Shown in pieces: positions 51,301 through 60,880 of a stretch of 64,000 bases of DNA (position 1 is the first letter of the stretch; each line of letters begins with the position of its first letter). The translations under genes and the position numbers were made by a program. The stretch is from Chondrinema litorale (GTDB lineage: Bacteria > Bacteroidota > Bacteroidia > Cytophagales > Flammeovirgaceae), in contig NZ_CP111065.1 of assembly GCF_026250525.1 (NCBI RefSeq), forward strand, positions 22,052 to 86,051, in the 5' to 3' direction. The notes below the pieces were generated by a model. That model did not search any database. It was not told where the DNA came from and worked only from the letters and a program-made list of their open reading frames with translations.

Positions 51301-53762
51301 TCACGTTCCAATTCAACAAAGGCATCTGCAAAAACCGAAGCATCACCAGAGTTGATAAGGTTAATAATCAGTTTGTCAGTATATGGATGTTGAGCGAAGT
51401 AATTTTTAATATGCCTAACAACTAGCTTTTGGCTAATATCTGTTTCAACATAATTGTCTTTGGTTACATTGAAGAGCTGGCGGAAATAATGTTTCATTTG
51501 TCTTGAAACAGATGTCATTCCGTTTTTTGATTCGTCTGCTAAAACATTCAGGTACAATCCCCATCCGTAAGCCAGTTCACCTGAATAATGATAGCTTTTG
51601 AATGAGTTAGGCTCCACCAATACAAGTGGATTGTTTTCAGGAGATAATTGACCTTCAAAGAAAAACTCTAAATTCTTTGTCCATGAATCTTTATATCCTG
51701 GGTAATCCTTAGTTTTTTGTTCCCAATCATTGAATAGCTCCATCAATTCAATAATCCATGCTAATCTTAGCGGGTGCAATGGAGAGAGTAATAAAGCCTC
51801 TGTAGTTTGTCCATCAGGAAGCTTGGTTCTAATTCTAGCTACATCCAGGATTTGAAGCTCTGTAAGGAAGTGTTGAATATTACTTTTCTCTTCGGCACTT
51901 AATTCGTCACTTGAAACTTGATTTTGTAAAGAAGTAGTCCACTCGGTTAATTTCTGAACGTAATCTTTAATGATTTGATAATGATTGAATAAATCTGCTG
52001 TTTCAAGAACACCATCACCATTTTCATTCGATTCTTGAATTGCTTTAAAAATCCCCTTACGCAATTTCAATACAGGATTGGGAATGATGCTAGTTAAATC
52101 ACTTTCTACAAATTTTAACGATCCAAAGCCTACTGCTGCTGAATTACTTTTTAATGAACCTTCCACATAACCAAATGATTCACTGTGTTCTAAAAACTTA
52201 TTTTCAATCCCCCTCAACTTTGAAGAAAGATTAATCTGATAATTATGTCTTTCAGAATAGTTAATGTGGAAGGTAGATGTATGCTTGGTTATATCGTTTA
52301 ACCAATTATTTGAATTTTCTGATGCTTTCGGAATATCAGCTTCGTCCTCTGATTTTATCTTTTCAACTCTATATTTGAAGTAAGCTTGAAGAACGTTGTT
52401 AAGCTTGTCCTTTCTTTGATTTTCGTCTTTTTCGACATTTGGATCAACAACAAAATCGAAGTCCTCAGAATCACATGTTAGTTTATATTCAAATGAGTTC
52501 TTGATTTGTCTTATTTTATTTTCTTCCGTTTCATTTAGAATTGCCTTTTCATAGGCTTCTTGAATTTTTGCTTCTTTAAAATCATCGTCACCGTTCAGAA
52601 TGTTTCCAATCTCATCTTCGGCTAGAACCTTGAAAAAGTAAGAACCTTCTTCTACATTGTTAGAATTAAGATCAATCGTTATATCTCGATATGGTCGAGT
52701 TGTTAATGTATTTTTATGTTTCTTGAGAACAACAACTTCTTCGCCTTGACCACCATCAACAGCCATTAAGATTACTCTGAAAAACTTCAAATCAGGTATA
52801 TCTTTAGGAGGTATGTTTGTTGACACTCTTATTTTTATTTTAGCTGTTTTAGTTTCTTCAGTGTACAGTACTTTCTTACCTTCTTCTTCTTTAAAATCTT
52901 TTGAGTTGATTAAATCTATTGTTAGTTTAACCTCATTAGGATCAGGTATATCAATTGACCAATTGGCAAAGTTTAAATGTTGATAGTTTGCAAATACTAA
53001 TCGGCAAATTTCATCGGCATTTCGAGCTTTATTTTCTTGTTTTATCAATCTTACAATTTCTTTTTGTAAAGTATTTGGCTTTAATGGTAATTCTGCAATT
53101 CTATCATAGAGCGGTTTGCTAAATGAACTTAAAAGCTCAATACTTTCAAGGTTGAAATTCAATCTGGAACGAACCTTTTCAGGCTCTACAATTAATCTCT
53201 CGTCCGGCAGTAAATTGAGCAGATAAATATTGTTTCCAACCGCTTTATTTGAATATCCTCCTTCTTCAAGAGCTAGTAAATATTTAATGATACTTACAGT
53301 ACTTATTGCCGTTGAATTAAGGTATTGAAGTATTTCGCTCTTGATAAGGTGAGCATAATCTTCCGGTATTTTAGATATGAGCTCTTCCTTCAATTTTTGC
53401 TCAATTCCTTCAAGCGAAATTTCTTTAAAAGTGGCATTACCATAAGAATCTTCTGCTGCTGTTCGGCTGTTTGAAGGGATTAAAACTAACAAAGGAGCTT
53501 CTTGCTTATTTCTATATTCTACTAGCTTGGTAGCAGAAATAAATTTATCACTACCGTTACTTTCTTCAGATACAATGAAGGTATCAATAGTAGGATATTT
53601 ATCGTGGATAATATCCCACAGAAACTCTAATTCATTTAATCCTAGACCTGTAATTTTCATACAATGCCCAGGAATAGCATTGCTCAAATCTGCCTTGTGC
53701 AATTCAAGGATCAGGTCAATTATTCTCTTGTAATATGTATTTATTGTCTTTAGCATTTCCAT
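48366..53762 (-). CDS. Giant DptH/HerA-like ATPase, probable sixth MADS gene
   Basis: A 1798-residue protein. The C-terminal 380 residues are a HerA/FtsK-type ATPase: Walker A GVQGGGKSYT near 1436, VDLRDEF near 1620, Walker B FIVFDEAHKYMD near 1668, and IMIASQDPPSLPNEI near 1697. A segment around 1160-1175 (DNLLVSIN ... ITVIEIKCR) fits a PD-(D/E)xK nuclease core. The long N-terminal part is unassigned. The size and C-terminal ATPase recall DptH of phosphorothioate-linked restriction, and the two genes before it hold the DptF- and DptG-like positions. It probably translocates on or cleaves DNA lacking the system's methyl mark (inference). Confidence 0.75.
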   Translation of the reverse strand: MEMLKTINTYYKRIIDLILELHKADLSNAIPGHCMKITGLGLNELEFLWDIIHDKYPTIDTFIVSEESNGSDKFISATKLVEYRNKQEAPLLVLIPSNSRTAAEDSYGNATFKEISLEGIEQKLKEELISKIPEDYAHLIKSEILQYLNSTAISTVSIIKYLLALEEGGYSNKAVGNNIYLLNLLPDERLIVEPEKVRSRLNFNLESIELLSSFSKPLYDRIAELPLKPNTLQKEIVRLIKQENKARNADEICRLVFANYQHLNFANWSIDIPDPNEVKLTIDLINSKDFKEEEGKKVLYTEETKTAKIKIRVSTNIPPKDIPDLKFFRVILMAVDGGQGEEVVVLKKHKNTLTTRPYRDITIDLNSNNVEEGSYFFKVLAEDEIGNILNGDDDFKEAKIQEAYEKAILNETEENKIRQIKNSFEYKLTCDSEDFDFVVDPNVEKDENQRKDKLNNVLQAYFKYRVEKIKSEDEADIPKASENSNNWLNDITKHTSTFHINYSERHNYQINLSSKLRGIENKFLEHSESFGYVEGSLKSNSAAVGFGSLKFVESDLTSIIPNPVLKLRKGIFKAIQESNENGDGVLETADLFNHYQIIKDYVQKLTEWTTSLQNQVSSDELSAEEKSNIQHFLTELQILDVARIRTKLPDGQTTEALLLSPLHPLRLAWIIELMELFNDWEQKTKDYPGYKDSWTKNLEFFFEGQLSPENNPLVLVEPNSFKSYHYSGELAYGWGLYLNVLADESKNGMTSVSRQMKHYFRQLFNVTKDNYVETDISQKLVVRHIKNYFAQHPYTDKLIINLINSGDASVFADAFVELERDKAFKSVKYEVRIFKGDDRIIEHGEALRNLINPEFNVSEEAEAFSQPSKNRLFPKLRFSINSISDYLKVPSKFTAHLSFLVSPFPITVELVKPYKNDRNFYLNGLLTGSTVTVDENGSQIKWNRFIRGNELPIGYQGSGKLGIDLFDNIQSFIAGALASKHTESIPSTQLRLNDRDKVLLTHLHDYSDWVITFDKNLGPQIFDQPSKDGKIPFLLDYVPGEELSGISSYLTTRPTSEILGLLGPHFEEFDLDIHKAEDEKKIKILLEDLRAVSSSLVLQLNSTKNKAFEVIGSAFTKRVLEKKGLLEEAFLIPIDLHQNLFDNLPSENKSRADNLLVSINPDKREIAITVIEIKCRKSLGETESDELKVKMREQIENTIEALRIHFDPEYHLSMDRLDREIKNKELKSLLSFYIERAQRYEYLSENAYESYLAFLQYIDAGFKLKFNQLGLIFNFTAPRKHHKEVIDHDLTFFTFGGRLIEEILDPDSDLNTRRLEDNELDAELSSAIGTNTTLKPFIQKFKSKEPEPAKEEVQEDIEVPVVENTVTPVESEIKETEIEEKPISEQVSVNPDHESPEYDILIGKSSPSSQYGILGESLHSKKIAIDLSETNTISLFGVQGGGKSYTIGTISEMVLKQFSKVNELPAPLAGVIFHYSESMDYEPEFTSMIYPNDKKVELHKLKERYGAEPDNIEDVIILTPKDKIEERQAEYPSIEVLPIAFNSKELNVQDWLFILGAVGNDSAYIKQLKAIMKEHRRNITIDGITDSVESSELLSNSQKALARQKLSFAREYIDDSFMLRDSLKPGRLIIVDLRDEFIVKDEALGLFVIMLNIFSAVKNVNGTHFNKFIVFDEAHKYMDNKDLTGNIVTAIREMRHKGVSIMIASQDPPSLPNEIIELSSVVLLHKFNSPQWLKHIQKSITQLSILSAADMSVLVPGEGFLWATKATEKSITAKPVKVSTRPRVTKHGGGTIQATGGK

Positions 53763-53763
53763 T

Positions 53764-55326
53764 TTACTGAGCGTTTAATTCGTAGCGTGGTCTAATTCTT
53801 TGAAGGATATAAGCATCACTCAGGTCGTTATAAAAACCAATTTGACGGAGCTTCATTTTAAACGCCTCCATATTTTCTTTGAAGGCTAAATGTGTTTGTA
53901 AATCTGCATCAGCAAATCGCTCTTCATTTAGTCCGTTAATAACCAATCCGTATCTATCTCTGATATTCGACACCAACTCTTCAATAGATAAACTTCTTGT
54001 TTGAAATTGACTATCTTTTGATTCTAGTACTAAGATTTGAACAAGGGTTTCAAGCAATCTTGTGCCCAAAACAAATCGCCTTGGATGCTTTTTACTTCTA
54101 CCTTGTGCCATGAAACCTCTTTCATTATTTTTTTGAGAAAGATTGTCTATTAGCTGAATATGAAATTTATATTGGTAATTACCTCTTACTTTTAAAATAA
54201 GCTGTATGTATTGGTCAAAATAGGTATCCTCATATTTCACCATATCCTCAATAAGAAGCTTATCTTCTTCTTCCAATGAGTTGTATAAGTTATCCCATTG
54301 GGTTTCAAAGTAGATTTCAAAATCCGTAGGTTTTTCTTGTAAAATCTTCAAAGCTTTAGTCAGATTTTCTGAATTGGTCTTATCCAGTTTTAACCTTCTT
54401 AGAGAAGCATTTACTTGGAAAGTAGATTTCACATAGTCGTAAATGTTGTTGGTTAAACTTTCTGCATCAGTAGCAGATAAGCTGGCAACTTTACTTTCGT
54501 AATTATCAGTTGCATCTAACACAATGTTCCAATCATCGGTTATGTCTGTACCGCCTGATTCTACCATTTTTGGTAAGAAATGAACCAACTTTTGGATATA
54601 TAGCGACAAGTGGAATGAGGTGATTGTTTTTAAGTAATCAATCAGTACATTTCTTGGTATCAATCTTTTGTAAACCAATAGCCTTCTTACATCATCACAA
54701 AAAAGTTCGGCTTGTTTTTGTAGGATAGGTTTAATTTGATTCAGAGCGGAATTACTTTCTAAAAATTCTCGTTTTACTTGCTTAACTATATGCAGCATAG
54801 CTAAGCTATCAACGTCAAGTTCATTACTCAGATTAATCTTGTTAGTAGTTTGATCCCAACCTTCCATCAAGAAGTTTTTCAGGTCTTCTTTTACAGTTGG
54901 ATTAGCTCCTAGCATGAGATATACCTGATCTGCTGTATTATAATCCCTCGTATTCGGTGCATTTCTAACTTTATAGCTTTCTAGATGAATAGGACGTAGA
55001 GAAGAGATTTTTTCCCTGTCGATATTCCCTCTGTAAACCATGTTAACAAGATTACTTCTTATCCAAGGTTCAACAGCATCAGGGTTATCTGAAAAACCTT
55101 TTAAAACACCTTCTTCTTCTAATTTTTTAAATGAGTTCTTTAAAGAATCTATTTCTATAAAGAGATTCTTTCCTGAACGAGCTCTTTGTTTTGGACGAAT
55201 ACCATTGTGCTTTAATAACATGAATAAATTCACCAAGGTATTATCTATGTTTACCGCTTTTGCATCTGCGGTAAAAATCAGTTCATTTCTGAACAAGCTC
55301 TCTTCTTTATTTAATTTTATCGCCAT
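53764..55326 (-). CDS. Defence operon protein in the DptG-like position, probable fifth MADS gene
   Basis: A 520-residue, mainly helical protein without enzymatic motifs that I can see. It is in the operon 1 bp before the giant ATPase gene and 2 bp after the kinase-ATPase gene, the position of DptG between DptF and DptH in phosphorothioate-linked systems. It probably serves as a structural bridge between the two ATPases. The link to DptG is positional only; sequence similarity could not be judged. Confidence 0.6.
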   Translation of the reverse strand: MAIKLNKEESLFRNELIFTADAKAVNIDNTLVNLFMLLKHNGIRPKQRARSGKNLFIEIDSLKNSFKKLEEEGVLKGFSDNPDAVEPWIRSNLVNMVYRGNIDREKISSLRPIHLESYKVRNAPNTRDYNTADQVYLMLGANPTVKEDLKNFLMEGWDQTTNKINLSNELDVDSLAMLHIVKQVKREFLESNSALNQIKPILQKQAELFCDDVRRLLVYKRLIPRNVLIDYLKTITSFHLSLYIQKLVHFLPKMVESGGTDITDDWNIVLDATDNYESKVASLSATDAESLTNNIYDYVKSTFQVNASLRRLKLDKTNSENLTKALKILQEKPTDFEIYFETQWDNLYNSLEEEDKLLIEDMVKYEDTYFDQYIQLILKVRGNYQYKFHIQLIDNLSQKNNERGFMAQGRSKKHPRRFVLGTRLLETLVQILVLESKDSQFQTRSLSIEELVSNIRDRYGLVINGLNEERFADADLQTHLAFKENMEAFKMKLRQIGFYNDLSDAYILQRIRPRYELNAQ

Positions 55327-55328
55327 AG

Positions 55329-58300
55329 TTATATCTCCATTGGTTGAATTTCAAGAAGGTTTTGCTCGTCTTTACTGATTCTAAAAAACTCCATGTTATC
55401 CTTAGTAACCACCACTTCTTTGTAACTTAGATTCTCCAATAAGTTTTTGAAGATGATCAACTCTACAAATTTCCCTCTTAGGTCATTCAATGATGGACTA
55501 AAGCCTTGCTGAATGAAATATAACATTTCATAAAGGTCTAAGGATATGGTAAGCTTAATGTGTTTAGTGTTTTTTCCTTTATGTCTAAAGGTCAAACTAT
55601 CCGGTTCATACTCCAAGTAGTTCACCAAATGATCTGTTCTGTTTACAAACAACTCGAAATCTTTCAAATCAAACAAGCGGAAGGACTTACTAAATGGATC
55701 TCTTATTTCAGTAGAGGAAAGCACCAAATAATTTTGATCTATTCCCGGATTATCGCAACCCTCATTCAATGAAATAGCTCTTGAAATGCTTGATTTTGTA
55801 TGATTGTCTGTATCACCTTCTTCCAATACCTTCACAAACTTAAATACAGAGTGGTAAGGTAGTCGTAAAAGGTATGAAGGAAGTTTTAAGGTTTCTTCTT
55901 CACCATTATTCTTTACATAGCCATTCTGGATGTTAAGTAATTCCGCTTTTCCTTCAAAGTATTGATGACGAACAAAGTTCTTTTGAATGGTCTTTATTCT
56001 TGCCACTTCGTTATCGTCTTGTTCATAGGTTGGTTTAATTCTTTCAATAGAATTAAATACCTCTAAAAGATTGATTTCCCTTTCAGCAAATTCGAGGTAA
56101 TGTTTCGGTTGGTGTTTTCCGAAGAACAAATCTCTATCTAAATCAGGAATTGAGACTTCACCAATATCTGTTTCTCTTAGCAGTTTTATTAATCTATCCT
56201 GATTACCTGAATCATCAACCGAAGGGTTGGTGATGTTGAAGTAATAATGTTGCCAGTAATGCTCCGGTGTAGATTGATTTTGTTGGAACAAGCCTTCAAT
56301 ATCCTTACAATCATAATCACGAGTAAGTGTATAGGCTATGAAAGAACGTAAGTCCCTCATGGTAATGTGCAATTCTCTTTTTAGACTAGCTGTTCTTAGC
56401 AGCCATTCCATTCTTGTAATTACTTCTTCACCAGTAGCCGTATCATTGAATGAATCAACGTTGTATTTGATGAAACATTGATTTGCCAAGGAGCACTCTT
56501 CACATTTACTCCATAATTTCTTTTGGGTAAGGGCTTTTACTTGTTGCCTGAATAAACTAGGCTCACTATCAGTTTGGGCTCCGACCGATCGTAAATTCAG
56601 GTTAATAATCATTAAGCCTTCTGGTAGCTCGTGATGTCCTTCATTGTAGAAATAGTTCTCAATATGATCGTGAAGAGCTTTATGCTTTTCTGTGGTTTTT
56701 AAGAACTCAACCAATCGACCTTCATTGATGGCAATAATTCTTCCTTCTTTGGCTTGGTTGTAATTTGAAATATCTTCAAAAGGTTGAAAGAAGCTCTCCA
56801 ATACTTCATTATTAGCTCTTTCATCTTCATCTTGCGAACCGTCGTAGTTACTTTCAAATGATACACCATTGATTTTGAATCGAGCTCCATTTTTATGACC
56901 AAAACGCTCTAATTGACTGATGTTTTTATCTTCTTCAATCTTTCTGATAAAAGCCGTTTTGCCATCTCCTGCATTACCTGTAATGATTAAAAGTTTGAAT
57001 TGACCATCCAATATTGCCGGAATAAGGTGGTTATCCAGTTTAGTAGGTGTATAGGTTAATTCGTCATAAATATTGGTGTCGAAATTGGCTCTAGTTCCAG
57101 AGTTTCCGTGCTTTGACTGACTGTACAATGAGTTGATGTATTTTACAAAATCATCTTGCTTTTCAATTTCAACAGCCATTTCCACTTTTTCCTTTTTCCT
57201 TTCTAAAATGCCTTCTTCTCCAATTTCCAAAAGGGCATCCAACATTTCTTGGGCATTCTTAAACCTAGTTTCTGAATTTGTGCTAATTGCACGCATCAGA
57301 AAATCATTAAAATCATTTGATATTCTTGGTTCTAGCTCTATTGCATTAGTAGGAAAAGAACTCATTTTAGGAATTTTAACTGCACCCCAAGGGTACTGCT
57401 TACAAATAAGCTCATAAAGGGTAATACCCAATGCAAAGGTATCTGCCGACTTATCCCAGTTTACTTTGTAGTTGTCTGTAATTAAGTCTGGAGCTAAGTA
57501 AGGATTGGTTCCAACAAAGTCTTTATTGTCTTCTGCAAAGGAAGCTACATTGAAATCAATTAAAACAAAGCGTTCCTGATTGTCCCAAATGATGTTTTGT
57601 GGTTTAATGTCTCTATGTAATACCGATTTTGGCATATTTTGCATAGAAACCAAAGCACCTAAAATATCTTTTGCAGCTTGATAAACACGATAAATAGGAA
57701 GACGAGCATCAGTACGAGTGTAAATACTTAGGTTTTCGCCATCCAAGTATTCCATCAAGGTAAAGAATTGACCAGTTGGAGCAATTCCATTCCAAACAAA
57801 CTTTACAATGTTGTTTTGATTCAGGTTAATTAGTGCATTGTATTCATCAGATACTGACTGAACATTTACGCTTTCATGGAAAAGCTTCATTGTATAGTAC
57901 TTCCCTTGAATGCTGTGCTTTACCTTGAAAACCTTAGAATAACCTCCTTGACCTAATATTTCGTGAATTACATATTCACCAACACGATCTCCTTCTTTTA
58001 AATCGGGAGCTTCCGTTTGTTGTGGAGCTTTGGAAGGAGTAGTTTTTGAAGGCTGTTGCTCTGTTTGTGATTCCTTGATAGAATCATTGATAAAGTTTTC
58101 GAGTTCCTCAATGCTGTCAATACGTTTCATTTCATCAGTTAAAACCGTTTTTAAGCAAAGTTCATCTAACCATTTTGGAAGAGCCTTGTTGATTTGGCTT
58201 GGTAGCTTTTCTTCCAGTATTTGCCCACCCAATTTATCTAATTCGTAAGGTGTTTTAAAGGGTTCTTCACTGGTGAATAACCAATAGATTAAGACCCCAA

Positions 58301-59480
58301 GTGAGTAGATGTCTGATGATCGAGAAGCATCTCCTACGGTTAATTCTAATGGGTGATAAGGTGTGGCATTCATCTCGTTGATGGTTGCCATTACGGTATA
58401 ACCCTGCTCGTTGTGATCAGTGAAATAAGATTTACCGAAGTTTCCCAAATAAGCATACCCGCTGCTCATATAGATATTGTCCGGATTAATATCTCTATGG
58501 TAAATATTTTCTTTGTGAGCTTCTTTTAAAGCTGCCATTACATTACGAAGAATACCAATTTTCTCTTGAAATGTGAAGGTTTTAGAGCGAGCTTCTGCAC
58601 GTAGCGAGTTTTCATCTAAAAAGTCTGAAATCTCATAAAAAAGGTGATTTTCTTCGTCAATTTTAAACTCTACATTCAGGATAAATGGCTTTGATTTAAT
58701 TTTATGTAGCGCCTTGTACTGATTTTTTATGGCTTCTTCACGTTTGCGAAGGTCTTCTAATGATAAGCCTAAAACTTGTAAGGAGAATTCTTTAACTCGT
58801 TTACGAATTGAAGAAGTAACCCCTTTAGGCTTTACCAAATACTCTATAAAGTTGGGCTCTTGTTGTAAAATCTCAATAATCTCATAGCCTTCAACCTCAC
58901 GTTTTTCGTTGGGAGCTTTCTTGCTTTGGTTCCCAATTAAAAACTCAATAATATCTTTTTGAATATCGGCAATGTCATTTTCTAATTTCCCAACCCCATA
59001 AGGATCGGTAATGTATTCAATCAGTTTTTCATCGAGCTGAAAAGTGAGCTTGCCTGCTTCTTGCCAAAGTGAAGGTGTGTAGGTATTAGGGAACGAAAGC
59101 GTAACCATGTTTTGAATCCATGCTATTCCCCAATCGTATTCATGTTCTTTAAGTTTAGAAGCTAGTATGGCAGTTTTTTGACGACCAGTTCTCAGTGGAT
59201 TATTACGTTGCTTGTCGTTTACATACCAATAATTATCGTCTCCTTCAATACGTCCTTTCCAATCTTTGTTTTCTATGTTGTATATGGCATGGGGAGCCAC
59301 CACAATAAGGTCGTATTCCCAATATTGTGTACGGTTGTTGCGTGGGTTGGTTGAAGCAATTTCTACATTGGGAACCAAGTAATAGCTATCTGGAAGATTT
59401 ACTTTTAAATAATCCAGCAAACGCTTTTCTCCAGCATTCACAACCGATTCAAAATAGGGTGGTTTAATTATTTTTGCCAT
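55329..59480 (-). CDS. NERD + two kinase domains + DptF-like ATPase, probable fourth MADS gene
   Basis: A 1383-residue fusion. An N-terminal NERD-like domain (about 1-130; YDLIVVAPHAIYNIENKDWKG) is followed by a first protein-kinase fold (about 200-480; HRDINPDN near 328, but LGNFG instead of DFG) and a second (about 500-790; GQGGYSKVFKVKH, HRDIKPQN near 621, LIDFN). Then comes an ATPase part with GNAGDGKTAF near 833 and a Cys cluster CEECSLANQC, as in DptF. The first kinase may be inactive or altered (DFG Asp is Asn); the second keeps key residues. It overlaps the HsdS-like gene by 13 bp. It could act as a phosphorylation-controlled switch of the effector ATPases. Confidence 0.8.
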   Translation of the reverse strand: MAKIIKPPYFESVVNAGEKRLLDYLKVNLPDSYYLVPNVEIASTNPRNNRTQYWEYDLIVVAPHAIYNIENKDWKGRIEGDDNYWYVNDKQRNNPLRTGRQKTAILASKLKEHEYDWGIAWIQNMVTLSFPNTYTPSLWQEAGKLTFQLDEKLIEYITDPYGVGKLENDIADIQKDIIEFLIGNQSKKAPNEKREVEGYEIIEILQQEPNFIEYLVKPKGVTSSIRKRVKEFSLQVLGLSLEDLRKREEAIKNQYKALHKIKSKPFILNVEFKIDEENHLFYEISDFLDENSLRAEARSKTFTFQEKIGILRNVMAALKEAHKENIYHRDINPDNIYMSSGYAYLGNFGKSYFTDHNEQGYTVMATINEMNATPYHPLELTVGDASRSSDIYSLGVLIYWLFTSEEPFKTPYELDKLGGQILEEKLPSQINKALPKWLDELCLKTVLTDEMKRIDSIEELENFINDSIKESQTEQQPSKTTPSKAPQQTEAPDLKEGDRVGEYVIHEILGQGGYSKVFKVKHSIQGKYYTMKLFHESVNVQSVSDEYNALINLNQNNIVKFVWNGIAPTGQFFTLMEYLDGENLSIYTRTDARLPIYRVYQAAKDILGALVSMQNMPKSVLHRDIKPQNIIWDNQERFVLIDFNVASFAEDNKDFVGTNPYLAPDLITDNYKVNWDKSADTFALGITLYELICKQYPWGAVKIPKMSSFPTNAIELEPRISNDFNDFLMRAISTNSETRFKNAQEMLDALLEIGEEGILERKKEKVEMAVEIEKQDDFVKYINSLYSQSKHGNSGTRANFDTNIYDELTYTPTKLDNHLIPAILDGQFKLLIITGNAGDGKTAFIRKIEEDKNISQLERFGHKNGARFKINGVSFESNYDGSQDEDERANNEVLESFFQPFEDISNYNQAKEGRIIAINEGRLVEFLKTTEKHKALHDHIENYFYNEGHHELPEGLMIINLNLRSVGAQTDSEPSLFRQQVKALTQKKLWSKCEECSLANQCFIKYNVDSFNDTATGEEVITRMEWLLRTASLKRELHITMRDLRSFIAYTLTRDYDCKDIEGLFQQNQSTPEHYWQHYYFNITNPSVDDSGNQDRLIKLLRETDIGEVSIPDLDRDLFFGKHQPKHYLEFAEREINLLEVFNSIERIKPTYEQDDNEVARIKTIQKNFVRHQYFEGKAELLNIQNGYVKNNGEEETLKLPSYLLRLPYHSVFKFVKVLEEGDTDNHTKSSISRAISLNEGCDNPGIDQNYLVLSSTEIRDPFSKSFRLFDLKDFELFVNRTDHLVNYLEYEPDSLTFRHKGKNTKHIKLTISLDLYEMLYFIQQGFSPSLNDLRGKFVELIIFKNLLENLSYKEVVVTKDNMEFFRISKDEQNLLEIQPMEI

Positions 59481-60880
59481 GATTCAATTTCTTTTTCTAC
59501 TAAGTCGATTGCTTCATTTTCTTTCTTTAAGCTTATAAACATTTTAGTATGAGCTTCTTTTATAACTCTATCTATATCGACCATCGCTTTTTCGTCCAAT
59601 ATTGGTACAGGAATTTTTTTGAGGAGATCTGGGATTGGTCTACAAAGCTTAGTTCCCGCTTGAGTTTTCCTAATCATTCTAAACCCATAATCAGTAGACA
59701 ACCAACAATACAAATAACCGCTTGGAATTTTAGTATTAGTTACCATCCGAATAAACTCTCCTGCAATTAATTGACCATCTAGTTCTTCATTGACGAAAAT
59801 GGTTCTACAAAATGTTTCAGATTCACCAAGGGTGCCAACACCAGCAATTAAAACCTCTCCGTATTGAGCTAGCTTGTTAGTTTTTACGAATGCACGAGCA
59901 AGCATTTTTCCCTGTTTTTTAATATTTAGAATATCACTTTGATTTATCAGTTTAACAGACTTTGGTGATTCTAGTTCAAGACGTCTGAATGATCCAGAAT
60001 TGAAAAATCCCTTTGTGTCAATGCATTGAGAGAGTTCCATGTGTTTAATGTCACGTACTCTTTTTTCTATTCCCTCAACTCTCTTAGAATAATTGAAAGC
60101 ATTTAAGGATGTGCTATTAAGTTCATTAATATTCCTTGTGAAAAATGATATTTTTCGGTCTTTAGGGTATGTTCCAAAATATTCATAATCATCAATACTA
60201 ATTGGCTTCAATCCTGCTTTTTCTTTGAGTAGCTCCCTGGATGACTGAATCATTTTATTTGCTTCAACCCTTAACTCAGAAGCTTTAGAAATAAGTTCTT
60301 GAATCTTATTTTGAAAAGAATTTGGGAAATTAGGAATTGGTAAAGTTTCAAGATACTCTGGTTCAATATGCCTAATAACGGCTCCAAAGGTACCTTGGGT
60401 CATTAGAGCATATCCATACTTTGAAGATAAAAAAGCATATATAAACCCACTTTTCATTTTATCGTTTGGCACTACTCGAATTATATGTTCACTGGCTGTT
60501 TTTCCTTCAAATTCAGAAGTTGTATAATTTGTATTTCCAATTGTTCCCGATCTGGAAATTAGAATCCAATCCTTTTTAAGTTTAGAATCAGCAATATTCT
60601 TAGTTCTAGTCTTGGATATTAACTTAAACGTATCATGCTGCTGCTTGAGCATATCTGAGCTTCCCATAAATGGAAGGCCATAATTAGAATTTGAAACATA
60701 AACTCGTTTAGATCTACCACCATAGAAAATCCTCTCGGATATATCATTTAAACAAAGAACATCATATGGTGAAAGCTCAAGTTTTTTTCTCGTTACTCTC
60801 CCTTCACTCAAATGATATGATGAATCCATTCGGGAGCCTTTATCATGAATCCATTGAACATTCCCTATAATATATTTCAT
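59468..60880 (-). CDS. HsdS-like DNA specificity subunit, probable third MADS gene
   Basis: A 470-residue protein with the two-half layout of type I restriction specificity subunits. Each half has a target-recognition domain with the features of the family (ILISRSGTIGNTNYTTSEFE, GFIYAFLSSKYGYALMTQ in half 1; GEVLIAGVGTLGESE, GYLYCWLSTDYGFRMI in half 2), then a helical spacer (FQNKIQELISKASELR; VDIDRVIKEAHTKMF). It would direct the adjacent methylase to its sequence. Its start overlaps the methylase gene by 4 bp. Confidence 0.85.
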   Translation of the reverse strand: MKYIIGNVQWIHDKGSRMDSSYHLSEGRVTRKKLELSPYDVLCLNDISERIFYGGRSKRVYVSNSNYGLPFMGSSDMLKQQHDTFKLISKTRTKNIADSKLKKDWILISRSGTIGNTNYTTSEFEGKTASEHIIRVVPNDKMKSGFIYAFLSSKYGYALMTQGTFGAVIRHIEPEYLETLPIPNFPNSFQNKIQELISKASELRVEANKMIQSSRELLKEKAGLKPISIDDYEYFGTYPKDRKISFFTRNINELNSTSLNAFNYSKRVEGIEKRVRDIKHMELSQCIDTKGFFNSGSFRRLELESPKSVKLINQSDILNIKKQGKMLARAFVKTNKLAQYGEVLIAGVGTLGESETFCRTIFVNEELDGQLIAGEFIRMVTNTKIPSGYLYCWLSTDYGFRMIRKTQAGTKLCRPIPDLLKKIPVPILDEKAMVDIDRVIKEAHTKMFISLKKENEAIDLVEKEIESWQK

